Source of the DNA: Prunus persica
Taxonomy: Eukaryota > Streptophyta > Magnoliopsida > Rosales > Rosaceae
Length of the DNA: 64,000 bases
Direction of reading: 5' to 3'
Assembly (NCBI RefSeq): GCF_000346465.2
Contig: NC_034010.1
Coordinates: 6,079,394 to 6,143,393, forward strand
Shown here: positions 23,100 to 35,212 of the stretch, one piece after another
Position numbering within the stretch: position 1 is the first letter of the stretch
Layout of the letters: every line of letters starts with the position of its first letter
Notes under the pieces: model-generated
Seen by the model: the letters and a program-made list of their open reading frames with translations, nothing else
Database searches by the model: none
What the model was told of the DNA's origin: nothing
Position numbers and translations under genes: made by a program

Positions 23100-23603
23100 C
23101 TTGATGAGATCCTTAGGTTGAAAACAACTGATCTTGCCCTTGAATAACTTATAAGTCATTACATAAGATGTCCTCCCAAGATTGACGCTCCGATACCATG
23201 CCAAAATATGAGAGAATAATAGTTATGAAAATTTTCTGTGTATTCCTCTCCTTGTAGGAGGCCATATTTATAATATAACAGAGCCTTAGAGGCCAAGTAA
23301 AGTAATAAATTCATATTTCTATTTAAAGTTACAAATCATGAATTAAAGAAAATCAATTACATTTAATACAAGAATCTTTGGCGTGCAAAAGAAGTGAATG
23401 TGGGTCCACAAATCATGCCAATAACAAATGGAGCTGTCGTGGGTTACCATGGGAGAGCTCGATGGAGGTAATAAGTAGCAAGAGGACTTTACAAGACAAA
23501 CACCCATTATGGGTGAGGGTCTCCAACGAATCTCAATGTTGGCAAATGGAGGATCGTTATTTGGGGTTAGCCATGAGGCTCTGATACCATGAAAGATTTT
23601 GGT
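23100..23603 (-). repeat. Retrotransposon LTR/primer-binding-site relic, copy 1
   Basis: On the minus strand two LTR-end/primer-site junctions occur: TTTCA/TGGTATCAGAGCC (plus-strand 23577-23589) and GGCA/TGGTATCGGAGC (23187-23198). TGGTATCAGAGC-like sites complementary to initiator tRNA-Met are typical of copia elements. No pol domain is present. Almost the same stretch recurs at 42830-43413, so it belongs to a larger duplicated segment. Confidence 0.6.
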
Positions 23604-23777
23604 AATTCTCTAACATTTGATTGATTATATTCATCTCCATAAGAGGAGGTATTTATACAAGATTGATTTATAAACCAGAGATGATATAAATGGTACAACT
23701 AATACAAAGCTTAATAAACATAAAGCAATATAGTGATCGATAGTAGGTTGTTGGATTGGTGTATGACAAGAAGACAA

Positions 23778-24030
23778 GGGTTGTTTTGGAAGGCTTCTAG
23801 AAGGGTTAAAATCGCTTTTTGACAACTAAAATCGCTTCTAACAGTATTTGACAGAAAAGTTTAGAAACGCTTTTGGATCATAGAAGGAAGTACCTGTTAT
23901 GTGCTTCTTCAGGAAGCACTTGGATTTCTTTATTTATGAAAATTCAAGATTTTCATAATAAAAGGAGCTTTTGTTAGAAGCGCTTATGAGCAGAAGTACT
24001 TCCTAGAGAAGCAATTCCAAACAAGCCCTA
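23778..24030. mobile_element. Probable MITE, about 250 bp
   Basis: Left GGGTTGTTTTGGAAGGCTTCT and right end on the minus strand GGGCTTGTTTGGAATTGCTTC are inverted matches. Both arms contain AGAAGCGCTT-like motifs that would fold back. Flanking triplets CAA and TAA match imperfectly. No coding sequence. Confidence 0.45.
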
Positions 24031-25042
24031 AGAATAAATAAAAAAAACTACTCCTTGAGCAGAAAAAAATAACGTGGCCATGGAAAGCCAACAACACAAT
24101 CATATTTGGTGGAGTTGAAAAAACCAACGGAGCTGCTAGTAAACGCAAGCAAACTCAGAATCGGTATTTGCAAAATCCGACAACGAAATCGACAATCAAA
24201 CCAAAGCCAACAAAGGCCACCAACAAGAAGAGAAAGAGAAAAAGAGATGTAGAAAGAGAAACTAAAAGGAGAAAAAGGAGAGAAACGAAAGGAGCAAGAG
24301 AGATGGAGAGAGGAAAAGGAGAGGAGAGAAAAAAGAGAGAAGGAAAAAAGGAGAGAAGAAAAGAGAGGAAGAGAAAAAAGAAGAGGAGAGAAAAAAAGAG
24401 AAGGAAGAATGAGAGAGAGAAAAGGTTTGTCCAAAAAAGAGGAGAGAAAAGAAGAGAGAAAATAAAAGAGAAAAAGAGGAAGAAAGAAATAAAAGTGACG
24501 GAAGATAAAGTCTACTTTGACAAAAAGGACAGCTTTACAGTACCATTTGGTTCTTATCTCGGTGATGCATTGGATGAAATTATGTAACGTTCAACCCAAA
24601 AAAAAATATTTAAAATATATATATATATATATATATATTAAAAGGAGACATTTCTACTTCCTCTAAATCAAAATTTGACACATATGCAAAAAAAATTCAT
24701 AAAAAATCACAAAGAATTTCAGCACACATGTCAAACTGTGATTAGTCAAGTAGAAGTTTCTACTTCCAATGAAGTAAAGGAGGCAAGTATTTTCCTTATA
24801 TAATGAGGAAAAAGATAAAAGGGACTTGGCGGAATTTGTAAAACCAATATGCCATAATTAAGTGACTCTCTCTCTCTCTCTCTCTCTCTGAGAGTCAGAC
24901 CAGAAAAAGAAGTGACTATCTTCCAGAGGTTTTAGGGTTCAATACAAGGATTTAAAAACAAGAATAGTTTATCTGCCAAATTATAATTTCCACTACTTTT
25001 TATGAAGACTCTCTCTCTCATGACAGAGTCGTCAGTTGGAAG
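24031..25042 (+). other. Upstream region of MATH gene 3
   Basis: Contains a purine-rich GA tract (about 24220-24500; its long Lys/Arg-rich frame is a composition artefact), an AT microsatellite (about 24615-24640), a CT repeat (about 24867-24890) and the putative 5'UTR. The stretch from about 24440 onward closely matches 48640-49179 upstream of gene 5, including the 5'UTR text TTCCAGAGGTTTTAGGG, so genes 3 and 5 share promoter ancestry. Confidence 0.6.
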
Positions 25043-25118
25043 GTAAGTACGTCTCCGTTATGTTATGCGTATTTATTCTACTTCATTTACAATATATTTA
25101 TGGGATTAAGCTTGGTAG
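25043..25118 (+). other. 5'UTR intron of MATH gene 3
   Basis: TTGGAAG/GTAAGTAC donor and TTGGTAG acceptor define a 76-bp intron ending one base before the ATG. The intron holds an in-frame ATG (25060) whose frame runs without a stop into exon 1. Confidence 0.65.
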
Positions 25119-25119
25119 A

Positions 25120-28100
25120 ATGGAGGAGGAAGAGGAGGACCTTGTGTCTGGGACATTCACCTGGAGAATCGACAACTTCTCCACGTTGAACAAGCAAAAG
25201 CATTATTCTGATGTTTTCGTCATTGGTGGCTATAAATGGTAGATATTTTTTTTCATTTTTCCTGGGATAATAATTGGTTAATATGTAGACTTAATCTTCT
25301 TGGGTTGGTTTGATCAGGCAGATCCTTATATATCCTAAGGGGAACAACGTAGTAGATTACTTGTCCATGTTTTTGGATGTTGCCGATGCTTCAACATTGC
25401 CATCTGGGTCGACCAGATATGCCAAGTTCAGCCTCACCCTGGTTAATCAACTTGATAGCAAGAAGTCAATCACAAAGGGTATATATCTTTTCTGCTCATG
25501 ACCAAGTTGTTTATTTCGCAATTCGAATTTATGCTGGATTTTTATCTTGTGGCTTGTCATTTGTTAATTTAACTTGTTAAATGGAATTTAGTGATTCTTT
25601 TTCCTACAATAATTTTTTTTCTTGATCAGTCATGATGGTTTTCATCCATTAGTTCATAGCTCATTGTTTCTTATTACTTCCTATTGTTGTGGTCAGGCAT
25701 GCATATGACTCTTGTCTTAGTTGTTTTTGTGATGTCACATGTATGTTCCTATAGATGCAAGCATATGATGTCAACTAGTGTCTAGGCATGCGAGGGCCTA
25801 AGTTGTAGTGGAAAACTAATTAGTTTTAATAAGCTTTAATGTAGAAATTCTAGCATCAACAAAATAAAATTTTGTGGCATATTTTATTCTCTACTAAATA
25901 CTTTAGGGTAGAGTGTTTGGAGTTGTGGAGATCATCAGTCCAACATTTTAGTTTTGACATGGTTTTAAATTTTTGGGTTGTTCCAACATAGGCCCTTACA
26001 ACTACGTACTATATCATAGACATATACCCACCTACTTTTAAATTTTTACATAAAACCCAAACTTAAAATAGGTTGCCATGTAAGATAGATTTGTCCTAGT
26101 ATTATTAACTAAATTACAATACACCTTCATATTTATTTTCAAGCATGTCAATAACAACCTTAGCATATCAATCATGTCAATTCTTTTGGTTGGCACTCCC
26201 TCTAACCCATCGGCAATTTCTAAAATATTTTGAATCCAAAAAACAAATCCTTAAATTACTTTTCCAATAAATAATTTACCTATAAAAATAATATATCAAT
26301 ATCGGTACAGGGGTCGCAGACTGGCCATAGAACCCTATTCAATAAGTGGACTGCATTAGCTGTTCGCTTTCAGGTTGGGCAGTAAGGGTCGAAGAAGGGT
26401 AATCATTCATTCTTAAAACCAACATTCTTAATACATAAAAAAGTCAGTTACTTTCGTGATTGAAGTTTCTGTACATTTTTCATAAATTAAAATTAGGTAC
26501 ATAATGATTTATAAAAATATAGATATATTATTTACAAAATAAAATATAGGTACTATTTACAATATAAAAAGGTTTATTTTTTTTTTTTTTCCATAAAATA
26601 GGTACATTGTATAATTGGTGAAATTTTTGCACATTTTTCATAAATTAAAAATAGATACATTCTTTAGAAGAAAAAATAGGTTCATTGTACTAGGTAAATT
26701 GTTTTACTAGGTACATTATTAGAGAAAACAATAGGCACATTATATAGAGAAAAAAAAAAGGTTCATTTAAAAAAAATTATTTTTCATAAAACAAGTAATA
26801 GGTACATTATTTAGAGAAAAAAATATATACAAAATTTAGAGTAAAAATAGGTTCATTATACTAGGTAAATTCTTTTACTAGGTACATTATTAGAGAAAAA
26901 GTAGATTCATTTAAAAAAAAAATTCATAAAACAAGCAATAAAAAGATGATCAAATTATTTTTCATAAAACAAGTAATAGGTGATTTATTTAAAGAAAAAA
27001 AGGGTACATTATTTAGAGAAAAAATAGGTTCATTTCAAAAAATGTTTTTCATAAAACAAACAATAAATAGATTATCAAATTATTTTTCAACATAATTAGA
27101 ATATACATTATTATTCATAAAACTATAATAAAATAGATTATTAGTCATATAATTCATAAAAGGAAAACAACATAATTTTTTTTATTAAATAAACCAAAAC
27201 GTTAATCACCTATAGATTACTAATACGTTAATGTTGAATTTAATATTTAATTTCAAATAAGTTTCTAAATTAATTTCTACATTCATTATAACCATTTGGA
27301 GATCTTTCCAAATTCATCTTGTGTCATTAGTCACACCCCCCACATAATACGTTAATTTGTAAATAGGGGTAGTTTTGGAATATGAAAAATATAATAAATT
27401 AGATTTTATGCTAGTTTAGGTAATTTGCTTACTTGGATCCTAGTAATATGGTTTTATTTGGGTATTTTAAATAGAAAAATAAAGGAAAGGGTTGTAGGTG
27501 ATTGAAAATGAATTTTATGGGTCTAAGCTCAATTTACTATAATTGTAGTTGAGTAATATTGTGTTTTTCTAAATTTTTCTATAATTGATTAATATATGTA
27601 TTAAGAAAATTTCCGAAGTTAAAAATGTTTATCATCTATGCTCCAGGTGCAGATAAATGTTGGAGAATATAAGCTATGCTAGCTGTAATTAAGGCTTATA
27701 AGTCAGTCCGAATAATTTCTTTCATCTTGCTTGATTATCTGTTCGTTAATATGCTTTGACTCTTGGTTAATCTTTTTGTAATCGTTGATACATTTCATTG
27801 CACAGATGTAGAACATGAGTTTGTGGCAAATCATAATGGCTGGGCCTGGGGCTTTAAATCATTCGTTCTTCTAAGTGAGCTTTGTGATCATGGTAAAGGG
27901 TATCTTATCAATGATTTATGTGTTGTTGAAGTCAAAGTTTCAGTTCGTAATGGTATTAAGATTTTAGAAGACCAAGAAACTGGGGAGCTTATCGATTTTA
28001 GGGGCTTAGGACGAGTAGAGAAAACTTTTGTGCCATTTCTAGAGGAAGTTTGTTCGTCGTATCCTTCCTTGCTCGAGTGCCATAAGAAGAGAAGTCGTAC

Positions 28101-28470
28101 ATTTATTCAATGTGCATTCACAGCTTTGGGCAGACTCTTGCGTTTTCTGAAGACTACAAAGGCCAAGGATATGACCCATGATGCTTGTAAACGCCTTCAA
28201 CTGTTATGGGAGGAGCTTGAGACCTTCAAATTTGACTTGGTTTGGCTGGATCCTCATGTTCAATCGGTTTTGGTCATGAAGACAAGGGCAGGAAGAGTTG
28301 ATAGACTGAGAGAAGATGTGGAAATTTTGGAGAATGAAATGAAGAGGCGAAGGGATGTCCTCGCTGCTGCAGAAGTTGATCTTGAGGCAGCGAAAAGAGA
28401 CTTGGCAAAGGCAGAAGAAGAGTTCAAGAAGATAGATATGGATACTGAGCTAGGCTATCCATTAACTTAA
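25120..28470 (+). CDS. MATH domain and coiled-coil protein, gene 3 (short linker)
   Basis: Exons 25120-25238, 25318-25478 and 27806-28470 with GT/AG borders give 314 aa. The MATH domain (about 7-140) shows FTWRIDNFSTL, IYPKGNN, FSLTLVNQ and the exon 3 part with VLLSELCD and GYLIND. The Ser-rich linker of genes 1 and 2 is almost absent: KILEDQETGE runs directly into LIDFRGLGRVEKTF. The helical block and C-terminal coiled coil (about 252-305) follow. The WGFTSF motif is altered to WAWGFKSF. Intron 2 is 2.3 kb with an AT-rich repeat array. Full length, no stop. Function not known; RTM3-type interaction protein by family. Confidence 0.9.
26440..27190. repeat. AT-rich diverged tandem repeats in intron 2 of MATH gene 3
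   Basis: Recurrent AGGTACATTATTTAGAGAAAA, ATAGGTTCATT and TTTTTCATAAAACAAG motifs repeat many times in varied order. The array is absent from intron 2 of genes 4 (607 bp) and 5 (1070 bp) and accounts for part of the longer intron of gene 3. Confidence 0.7.
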
Positions 28471-28974
28471 TTTACTGTACAAGTTTCTCTTGGGTGCATA
28501 TTTTTGTCTCTTTGACGAAGATATCCAGTGTTATATAGTATGTACTAGTAAAACTTGGGCGGTTATGAATTTTTAAAATTTATATTTGCAACTCCTTTTG
28601 ATTCTTTCCATATTTTTTTTTTCGATTCTATGAGTCATTGAGACTTAGCGGGCGAGACGTGGTGGGCATTAAGATAAGACCATAAGTATAGTGCATACTA
28701 AGAGTGAGAGTCCCTGAATATATCAAAGAATACATTGAACAAGACCAAAATGCACATCAGTAAGCTAAGACAAGAATTGACAGGCAATATTTACGACATA
28801 AGATATCTCAAGGTGAGTGAACGTAAGATATTGAAGAGCACCAACTGAACTACGATACCTGGTAGCTTAATTTTTTACGCTTTATTCAAAAGTAGTTTGT
28901 TGAGTGATATTTATTTGGTGTCATTTTTTTTATTTGGCTTTATTATATTTGGTGTTATGGGCACTACTTGTTTA

Positions 28975-29007
<33 letters not shown>
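28471..29007. other. 3' flank of MATH gene 3
   Basis: Probable 3'UTR and downstream DNA, matching the flanks of gene 4 (39848-40418) and, at its start, gene 5 (51350-51659). Ends in an AT microsatellite. The sequence GAGTCCCTGAATATATC near 28708 is the empty site of the hAT insertion found after gene 5. Confidence 0.6.
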
Positions 29008-29011
<4 letters not shown>

Positions 29012-29351
29012 ATAAAGAAGTGAAGCCCACATAGATAAAGCTAGAGGGTATTAGTCAAAAGATGGAGATAAAGCTAGAGGGTATTAGTTAAAAGATGGAA
29101 TAATGATGTTGGGGAGAAATCATTATGTCTCCCTTAAAAGCCATTTGCTTTGCCCATAAATAGGCATTATATTTGCTTGTAAACACACACGAATGAGAGA
29201 AGAGAATAGAGTGAGAGTCAGAGAGAAGAGAAAGAGTGAAGTTTATCTAAGGAGAAATTCTGTCAGTGTAAACACCACAAAGAGAAATATAATTCCACTC
29301 TCAATATTACAATGGTACTTCTCATACTCTGATTATTCTAATTTTATAACA
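29008..29351. mobile_element. Solo LTR, 344 bp
   Basis: Starts TGTTATAAA and ends TTTATAACA, a 9-bp perfect terminal inverted repeat with TG...CA ends. ATATA flanks both sides, although the site is an AT microsatellite, so the target duplication is weak evidence. The stronger evidence is the empty site: the equivalent position in the gene 4 block (about 40386-40425) passes straight from the AT repeat to TATTTAAGGGTTTGAC. A CCATAAATAGG TATA-like motif lies inside. Confidence 0.8.
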
Positions 29352-29393
29352 ATATATATATTTAAGGGTTTGACTTTGACCTTTGATGTTGGT

Positions 29394-29475
29394 AGAAGAA
29401 TGAAGAATGAGAAAGGAGCTTGTGTCTATCTGGGACATTCACATGATCTCAGCTACTAAAGACACATTTCCTCCG
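29394..29475 (+). pseudogene. MATH gene remnant (exon 1 start only)
   Basis: GTAGAAGAATGAAGAATGAG followed by AAAGGAGCTTGTGTCT and GGGACATTCACATG resembles the start of a MATH exon 1 (the GELVS.TFTW region). A 4-bp insertion relative to the copy at 40450 breaks the frame. It then jumps to ATCTCAGCTACTAAAGAC, which in the gene 4 block lies about 310 bp further on, so an internal deletion removed the rest of exon 1 and exon 2. Confidence 0.65.
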
Positions 29476-30036
29476 ATGTGGCAATTGCCAATCAAAGTCG
29501 ATTGTCGAAGCTCTCAACTATATAACCTAAGGGAGGAGGGTGGTGGGTTGTGGGTCTCTCAACAACAACGGGAAATCCCCTTTCTTTCTTTTTTTTGGGG
29601 GGTGGTGCTGCGGTGGTCTGTTTCATTGTTGGGGGGGTGGGGGGGTGTTGTCTGTCTTTTTTCTTTCTCTTTATGTAGTTGCGGCCTAGGGTGGGGGACA
29701 CTGAATTCTGGGTTAATGAGGGTGGGTGGTGGTGATGGAGAATGGGGGAAGAAGAAATTGATGGGGGAGAGGGAGAGCGTAAAGGAGAGGGGTAGAAGAA
29801 ATCGGTGGGGAGAGGGAAAGCGTAAGGATCGAGAGTGAGAGTTTTATTTATTTTTAAATTTTTATTTTTTTTGTTTTAATATTTTATTTTTATTTTAATC
29901 AATTTAAAATTTTAAAAAAAGAAAGAGAAAATGTGAGATCCCTAGTGCCACATAGGTAACTAACAGAGAGATCTGACAGAAATCCTAACATCGGAACCAT
30001 ATTGTAATTTAAAGGATAGAAACTAACATGTCTTAA
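29476..30036. other. G-rich low-complexity flank
   Basis: G/GGT-rich stretch (about 29530-29830) and AT-rich DNA. It matches 40820-41371 of the gene 4 block. Open frames here come from base composition. No gene. Confidence 0.55.
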
Positions 30037-31070
30037 GAACCTATCAAACTTGGACTGGTTATGATGGGTTTTGAAGCATTTGATTGGGTTGGCTAGGTTT
30101 TGAATCCAATCCTATCCTTTTTTTTGCACCAAACAACATACTAAAATTAACATTTTTTTAATAAATCATCTTATTTTATTTTATTATTAACAATAATCAA
30201 TTGCAAAATTCCAACTTTTTGCATCAATGCCTTACTTTGTTTTGTATTCAGAATCTTTATTCCTCTCTTTTCAGCAACTTTTTTTTTTCTAATCGAAATT
30301 TCTTTATCAGATAAAAAATTCATCTTCTTATTTTTAGCGAGAAAAAGGGGTAAACCCCAACAACAAAAAAACTAAACAGCCCATGAACCCAGGCTGGAGC
30401 AATATCAAAAATAGCAAATCCCCAAAATTCATCTTTTTAACCAGAAAAAGAAAATCTATCTTTTTTATTATACAAGAGAAAAGTTGGAGACCAAAACCAA
30501 TATTATAATTTGAAACAAAAGAAAAAAATATACAGTATAACTTTCAAATCATAGAAAATATAAACTAAAAACATCCCAAAAAAAAAATTATGCAAATTCT
30601 GGATGGGTTCAATGAAAGGTATCAAAAGAAATCAAACCAAAAAAACTACAGCACTCGATATCTAACCCTGAAGAATAGGATAACAAACAGAGAAATCAGT
30701 TTTCAAAAAAGAAAAATAAAACAAGAGAAGAGATGAGAGAAGAAGAAAGATGAGAGATGAGATAGGAGAGGAGAGCAGAGAGACCAGAGACGATGCGAAG
30801 TGGCTGAGGGAGACGACGCGGAGGAGATGAAGCAAAGAAGACGACGAGAGGGAGACTTCACGTTCGGCAAGAGGAGACAATGTGAGGTAGTCTTCGAAAA
30901 CCATGTCTCGACTTGGGTTTTGATATCCAGTGTATGCTGGATTCATATCCTAAACAAAAATTGAAGTCCTGGTTAGTGTGTGATAAAATTAAGCCCACCA
31001 AACAACAGACTTGACCTATGTTCATTTTAATTGAAAAAGTCTTATCCAGTCCAGCCCATTAAATAGGGCC
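30037..31070. mobile_element. PIF/Harbinger-like terminal inverted repeat element, about 1 kb, copy A
   Basis: Left end GAACCTATCAAACTTGGACT (GACCCCATTTGATGGACT in copy B); right end on the minus strand GGCCCTATTTAATGGGCTGG. TAA flanks both ends (30034-30036 and 31071-31073). The interior is AT-rich and then purine-rich (30720-30900) without a transposase. The same element lies at 41372-42441 after gene 4, so it was present before the block was duplicated. Confidence 0.65.
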
Positions 31071-31192
31071 TAAAGGTATAATCACAAAGTATTAAATTAT
31101 AATTAATCCTAGGTTTTTTTTTTTTTTTTTTTACAAAAATATAAAAAGTATACATATTTACAAAAATGTAAAAAGTATACATATTTACAAAA

Positions 31193-31223
<31 letters not shown>

Positions 31224-31814
31224 GAGCTTCCATTGAGGGATCCCTCAAATAAGCTTATTTGAGGGACACCCCTTGTAGGCCCCACTCCGGATTGTAATTC
31301 ACTAATCATTCCCTGTACGACCTCCTCCCCTCCCACCCTATCATACAGTCACCCCAACCAGACCCACCCTACAGCCCTACGTACCAACACCCACACCCCA
31401 ACTTTTCCCTTCTCCCTCATCCCTGTCAAATGCTGTAATCTTCAATTTCAATTTCTTAGAGTTGGTGCCGAAGTCCAGTAACCTTCAATCTCCCGCCTTG
31501 AATTTCATCACTATAGGAGATTATGAGGTGTGGCTAAATCAACAAGCTCCTCAACGCAAACTCCATTAATCAAGCTAACACAAACCGTACCCACAAACCC
31601 AATTAGCAGAACCCACAAACCATACCTGCGGTCTCACGGTCAAAACGCGATGCGGCCATGATGGGGTTGGGGACGACAATAATGTGGCGATTGAGGTTAT
31701 GGTGGGGGCTCTTGTGCCAGTGCTTGAGGCCTTAAGCTATGGCAGCTATGGATCTGGGGTGGGAGAGAAGGAGGGAGCTTTTAACCTGAGACTTGACGGC
31801 AGCTATGAAGGAAA
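31071..31814. other. Gene-free stretch with T run, AT repeat and palindrome
   Basis: A T18 run, two copies of a TACAAAAATRTAAAAAGTATACATATT unit and an AT microsatellite (to 31219) precede a palindrome-rich site at 31235-31266. The rest is C-rich spacer DNA without a supportable gene. Confidence 0.55.
31235..31266. repeat. Perfect 26-bp palindrome next to a 12-bp palindrome
   Basis: 31241-31266 is a perfect palindrome centred on AAGCTT with TCCCTC/GAGGGA outer arms. It overlaps a 12-bp palindrome GAGGGATCCCTC (31235-31246). It may be the end of an unrecognised transposon. Confidence 0.85.
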
Positions 31815-32654
31815 CATGCATCTAATGCTTAAGAAATGAACTTTAGCCACAACCTATACAACAAAAATATTCTAAACGACGAATTCATTTTGTTTATACT
31901 AGTTGAGGTAAACCTTTTTCATTTTAAACCAAGTATCTTAGCCTAGTCTCTTTGAACACAAACAGAAAAAGGAAAAAGGGAATATATCTTTACCCTTGAT
32001 GATATTTTCTTGATTTATCAAGAATGGACACCTTTGTTGGAAAGGCCTTTTGTTTCTCTTGATTTTGATTCCTTCACATTAAGGCTCCAAGATTGGAGTT
32101 CTTTACCTCACCATACCAAATGCTCCTAGAGATGAAGAGAAGGCAATCAAGAAGTATAGATGCTACTCTACTTCTTGATTGGACCAATTTGTGGTTTATG
32201 GAAGATGAGATACAAAGATATTCATTCATCAACCAAAGTAGGAAACCAAAAAACCCTAGCTAGTTTTTCTCCAACACTTAGCTTATATAGGACAACATAA
32301 AAGGCAATTGAGTGGGTATTTGGGGCTCCATTTGGTCCATAGGTCATGTCATCTTATGCCACTTATCCCTTAGGCCCAATAGACTTTTGGACTATTTTGT
32401 CCATTTCCTTCTAAATCGTATCTAAAAGCTCAATCCAATATTTTTATATGTCAATATTAATTTTATAATTAATCTTTTAATTATAATTTAACTATTAAAT
32501 TATAATTATAGTCGTACTTAATTGACCAGATTGAACTATTTGACTTTGGTCAATTGCTCCGGTCAACATGTTGACTTTTGACCATTGATTTTGACATTTG
32601 ATTATCAACCATTGACTTGTGTCTCCTCAGTTCATTTCTCCTCATTTCTACCTC

Positions 32655-33169
32655 AGGTAAATTACTCAAATGGTCCTCAAATTTGTACCCGATTTATATT
32701 TTGGTCCATAAACTAAATTATTCGTTCAGATGGTCCACCAACTCTTTATTAATCGGCGCTTTGGTCCTACCATTACATTTTATGTTAAATTTAGTCATGT
32801 GAGCAGCACATGCTACATTTGTGGGGGCAAATAAGACTTTTGACCTATGTATGTATCACCACTTTATCACCTATGTATCACTACTTTATCACAATGTATC
32901 ACCGCTTTATCACCTATGTATCACCGCTTTATCACCAATGTATCACCGCTTTATCACCTATGTATCACCGCTTTATCACCTATTTGGGGAATATAGGACA
33001 GTCATGGACGGTTTTGCTCTTACATTTGACGGCAACATTAACATAATGTAACGGTAAGATCAATAGAGCGATTAATATAGAGTTGATGGACCATTTGAAG
33101 GAATAATTTAATTGAAGGACCAAAATGTAAATCGGTTATAAGTTTGAGGACCATTTGAGTAATTTACCC
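32655..33169. mobile_element. Mutator-type MITE, 515 bp
   Basis: Terminal inverted repeats AGGTAAATTACTCAAATGGT (left) and GGGTAAATTACTCAAATGGT (right, minus strand) extend into TCCTCAAA. Flanks TTTCTACCTC (32645-32654) and TTTGTACCTC (33170-33179) form a 10-bp target duplication with one mismatch, the size typical of Mutator-like elements. No transposase. A minisatellite lies inside. Confidence 0.85.
32850..32980. repeat. Minisatellite, 22-bp unit x6
   Basis: Six copies of TATGTATCACCGCTTTATCACC with a few substitutions, inside the Mutator-type MITE. Because 22 is not a multiple of 3, the array is open in more than one frame and gives spurious repetitive ORFs. Confidence 0.93.
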
Positions 33170-34258
33170 TTTGTACCTCTAATCACATTCTTTGACTGTG
33201 CAGATTCGTAGGTTCCCTTTAGCAAGGTAGTAGGTTGACTCAACTCCTTAGAGATGATATACGAATTAAATTCCACAATTAAATTCTTTCTATTAAATAA
33301 AGGTTAATTGAAACCTTTTAGGACATCCACAAACCATGGTTGTTGCCCAGCAAGGCACTGTTATCTGAGCTAAATGAGACATTGTGAAAGAACCTATTCA
33401 AATTAGAATGACCGTGCAATTGAATCCTTCTCTTATGTCAATACTCCTTATTCACATTATTAGATCATGGAATCCGATTGTCAATATCCTAATGTGAATC
33501 ATTCCTTTTATATGATTATCCTGATAAGATTTGAAGACTTCTTCATTCAAGTCTTATCCACTACTCTGCGCCGAGATTTGACCAATCATATCTTGGAGTA
33601 TTCTCTCTCCTTTATTGAGAATAGAGATTCCTAATTGTACATTCATTTGCTTCATGAATCTATTGAGTATCCAGATGAGCACCTTTAAGCTATGCCTCAT
33701 TCAACATGACTGTATAGTGCCATCAAAGATTAACAACATAGCCACAAAACATCTATGATGCCTCAGGTCAAAGGATTAGTTTTGCACCATTACAATTTAT
33801 GAGTTCCTGCTTGACATGTGAGTAAAGACTTCCATGCTGTAACTTATGCGTTGGATTGCATTCAGTGTACTTGTTCTTCTACAAGCACCTACACACATAT
33901 GGATGTGTCTCCATACTTAATGACTTGAGATCTTGCCATTCCCTATATATAATGATGATTTAATGTATAAAACAACCTTTCTTGCCTATTGATAACATAA
34001 TATGTCTTTAATCAAAGATGTCCTTAACTCTAAACTCTAAGGGCATATTTCTAACAGGCTATGAATCTGTCAATGTCACTCTTAGAGAGTGACAAAAGAG
34101 TTATTCTATGTCACTATCTAACAGTGACTGGACCGGATTGTCCAATTTTGGAAGGGGTGGACTATTTTAACAATTTGCCTTCCTATTTGTCCTTTTTTGG
34201 TAAAACCCCATTAAAATTTGCTATGATTCAATATACATACGAAAATGTTGGAAACTTA

Positions 34259-34765
<507 letters not shown>

Positions 34766-35212
34766 TTAATTCTTTTACGAATTAAATTATTTTATTTGAA
34801 CAAACAACAGTTAAATTTATTCAAAAGGCAAAGGGCGCAACGTCTCAGTTTTTAATTTGTTTCGTCAAAACTTTATTCATGATTAGTCACAACTCATCAA
34901 ATACTATTGTTAAATAATTTAAAACTAAAATGTTGTTTAATAACTATTTCATTTTCAGTTTTCAGTTTCGTTGTTCGCTTTATTTATTTATTTAAATTGT
35001 AAAATATTTCGTTTTTCAGTTTTCAAAATCACCCTTATTTTTAAAAACAACTTGAACGTATTTTCAGTTTTTGTTTTCATTTTTTATGGTCCCTACTCCA
35101 TTCACTAATTTTGTATCACCGCACATGAAATGGCACTCCAGTTACCAAAATTCAGTATTTGTGACCTCTCGACTTAGACTTGGCTGCTCGATTCTTCCGT
35201 TTTGGCTAGTAC

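Larger units (their letters stand above)
31815..34059 (-). mobile_element. Copia-type solo LTR or LTR relic, interrupted by a MITE
   Basis: On the minus strand it starts TGTTAGAAATATGCCCTTAG (34059 downward) and ends near 31815 with ...TTAGATGCA. A TCCTATATAAGC TATA-like box lies at about 32280-32290 (minus strand). The first part is homologous to 42442-42932 and, in opposite orientation, to 35213-35590. The left border is inferred and no primer binding site or target duplication was confirmed. The Mutator-type MITE at 32655-33169 is inserted in it. Confidence 0.5.

Noticed and set aside
24168..24587. 139-codon open frame rich in Lys, Arg and Glu
   Set aside because: It is the translation of a GA-rich low-complexity tract that varies in the duplicate upstream of gene 5. 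No domain, and no splice or homology support.
25036..25242. MATH exon 1 beginning upstream with MEGKYVSV
   Set aside because: The codon at 25036 is TTG, not ATG, and a GTAAGT donor follows directly. The sequence is better read as a 5'UTR intron with the start at 25120. The same holds at 49173 before gene 5.
32850..32980. Possible CRISPR-like array of regular repeats
   Set aside because: The 22-bp units are directly adjacent without spacers, lie within a MITE, and the genome is a plant.
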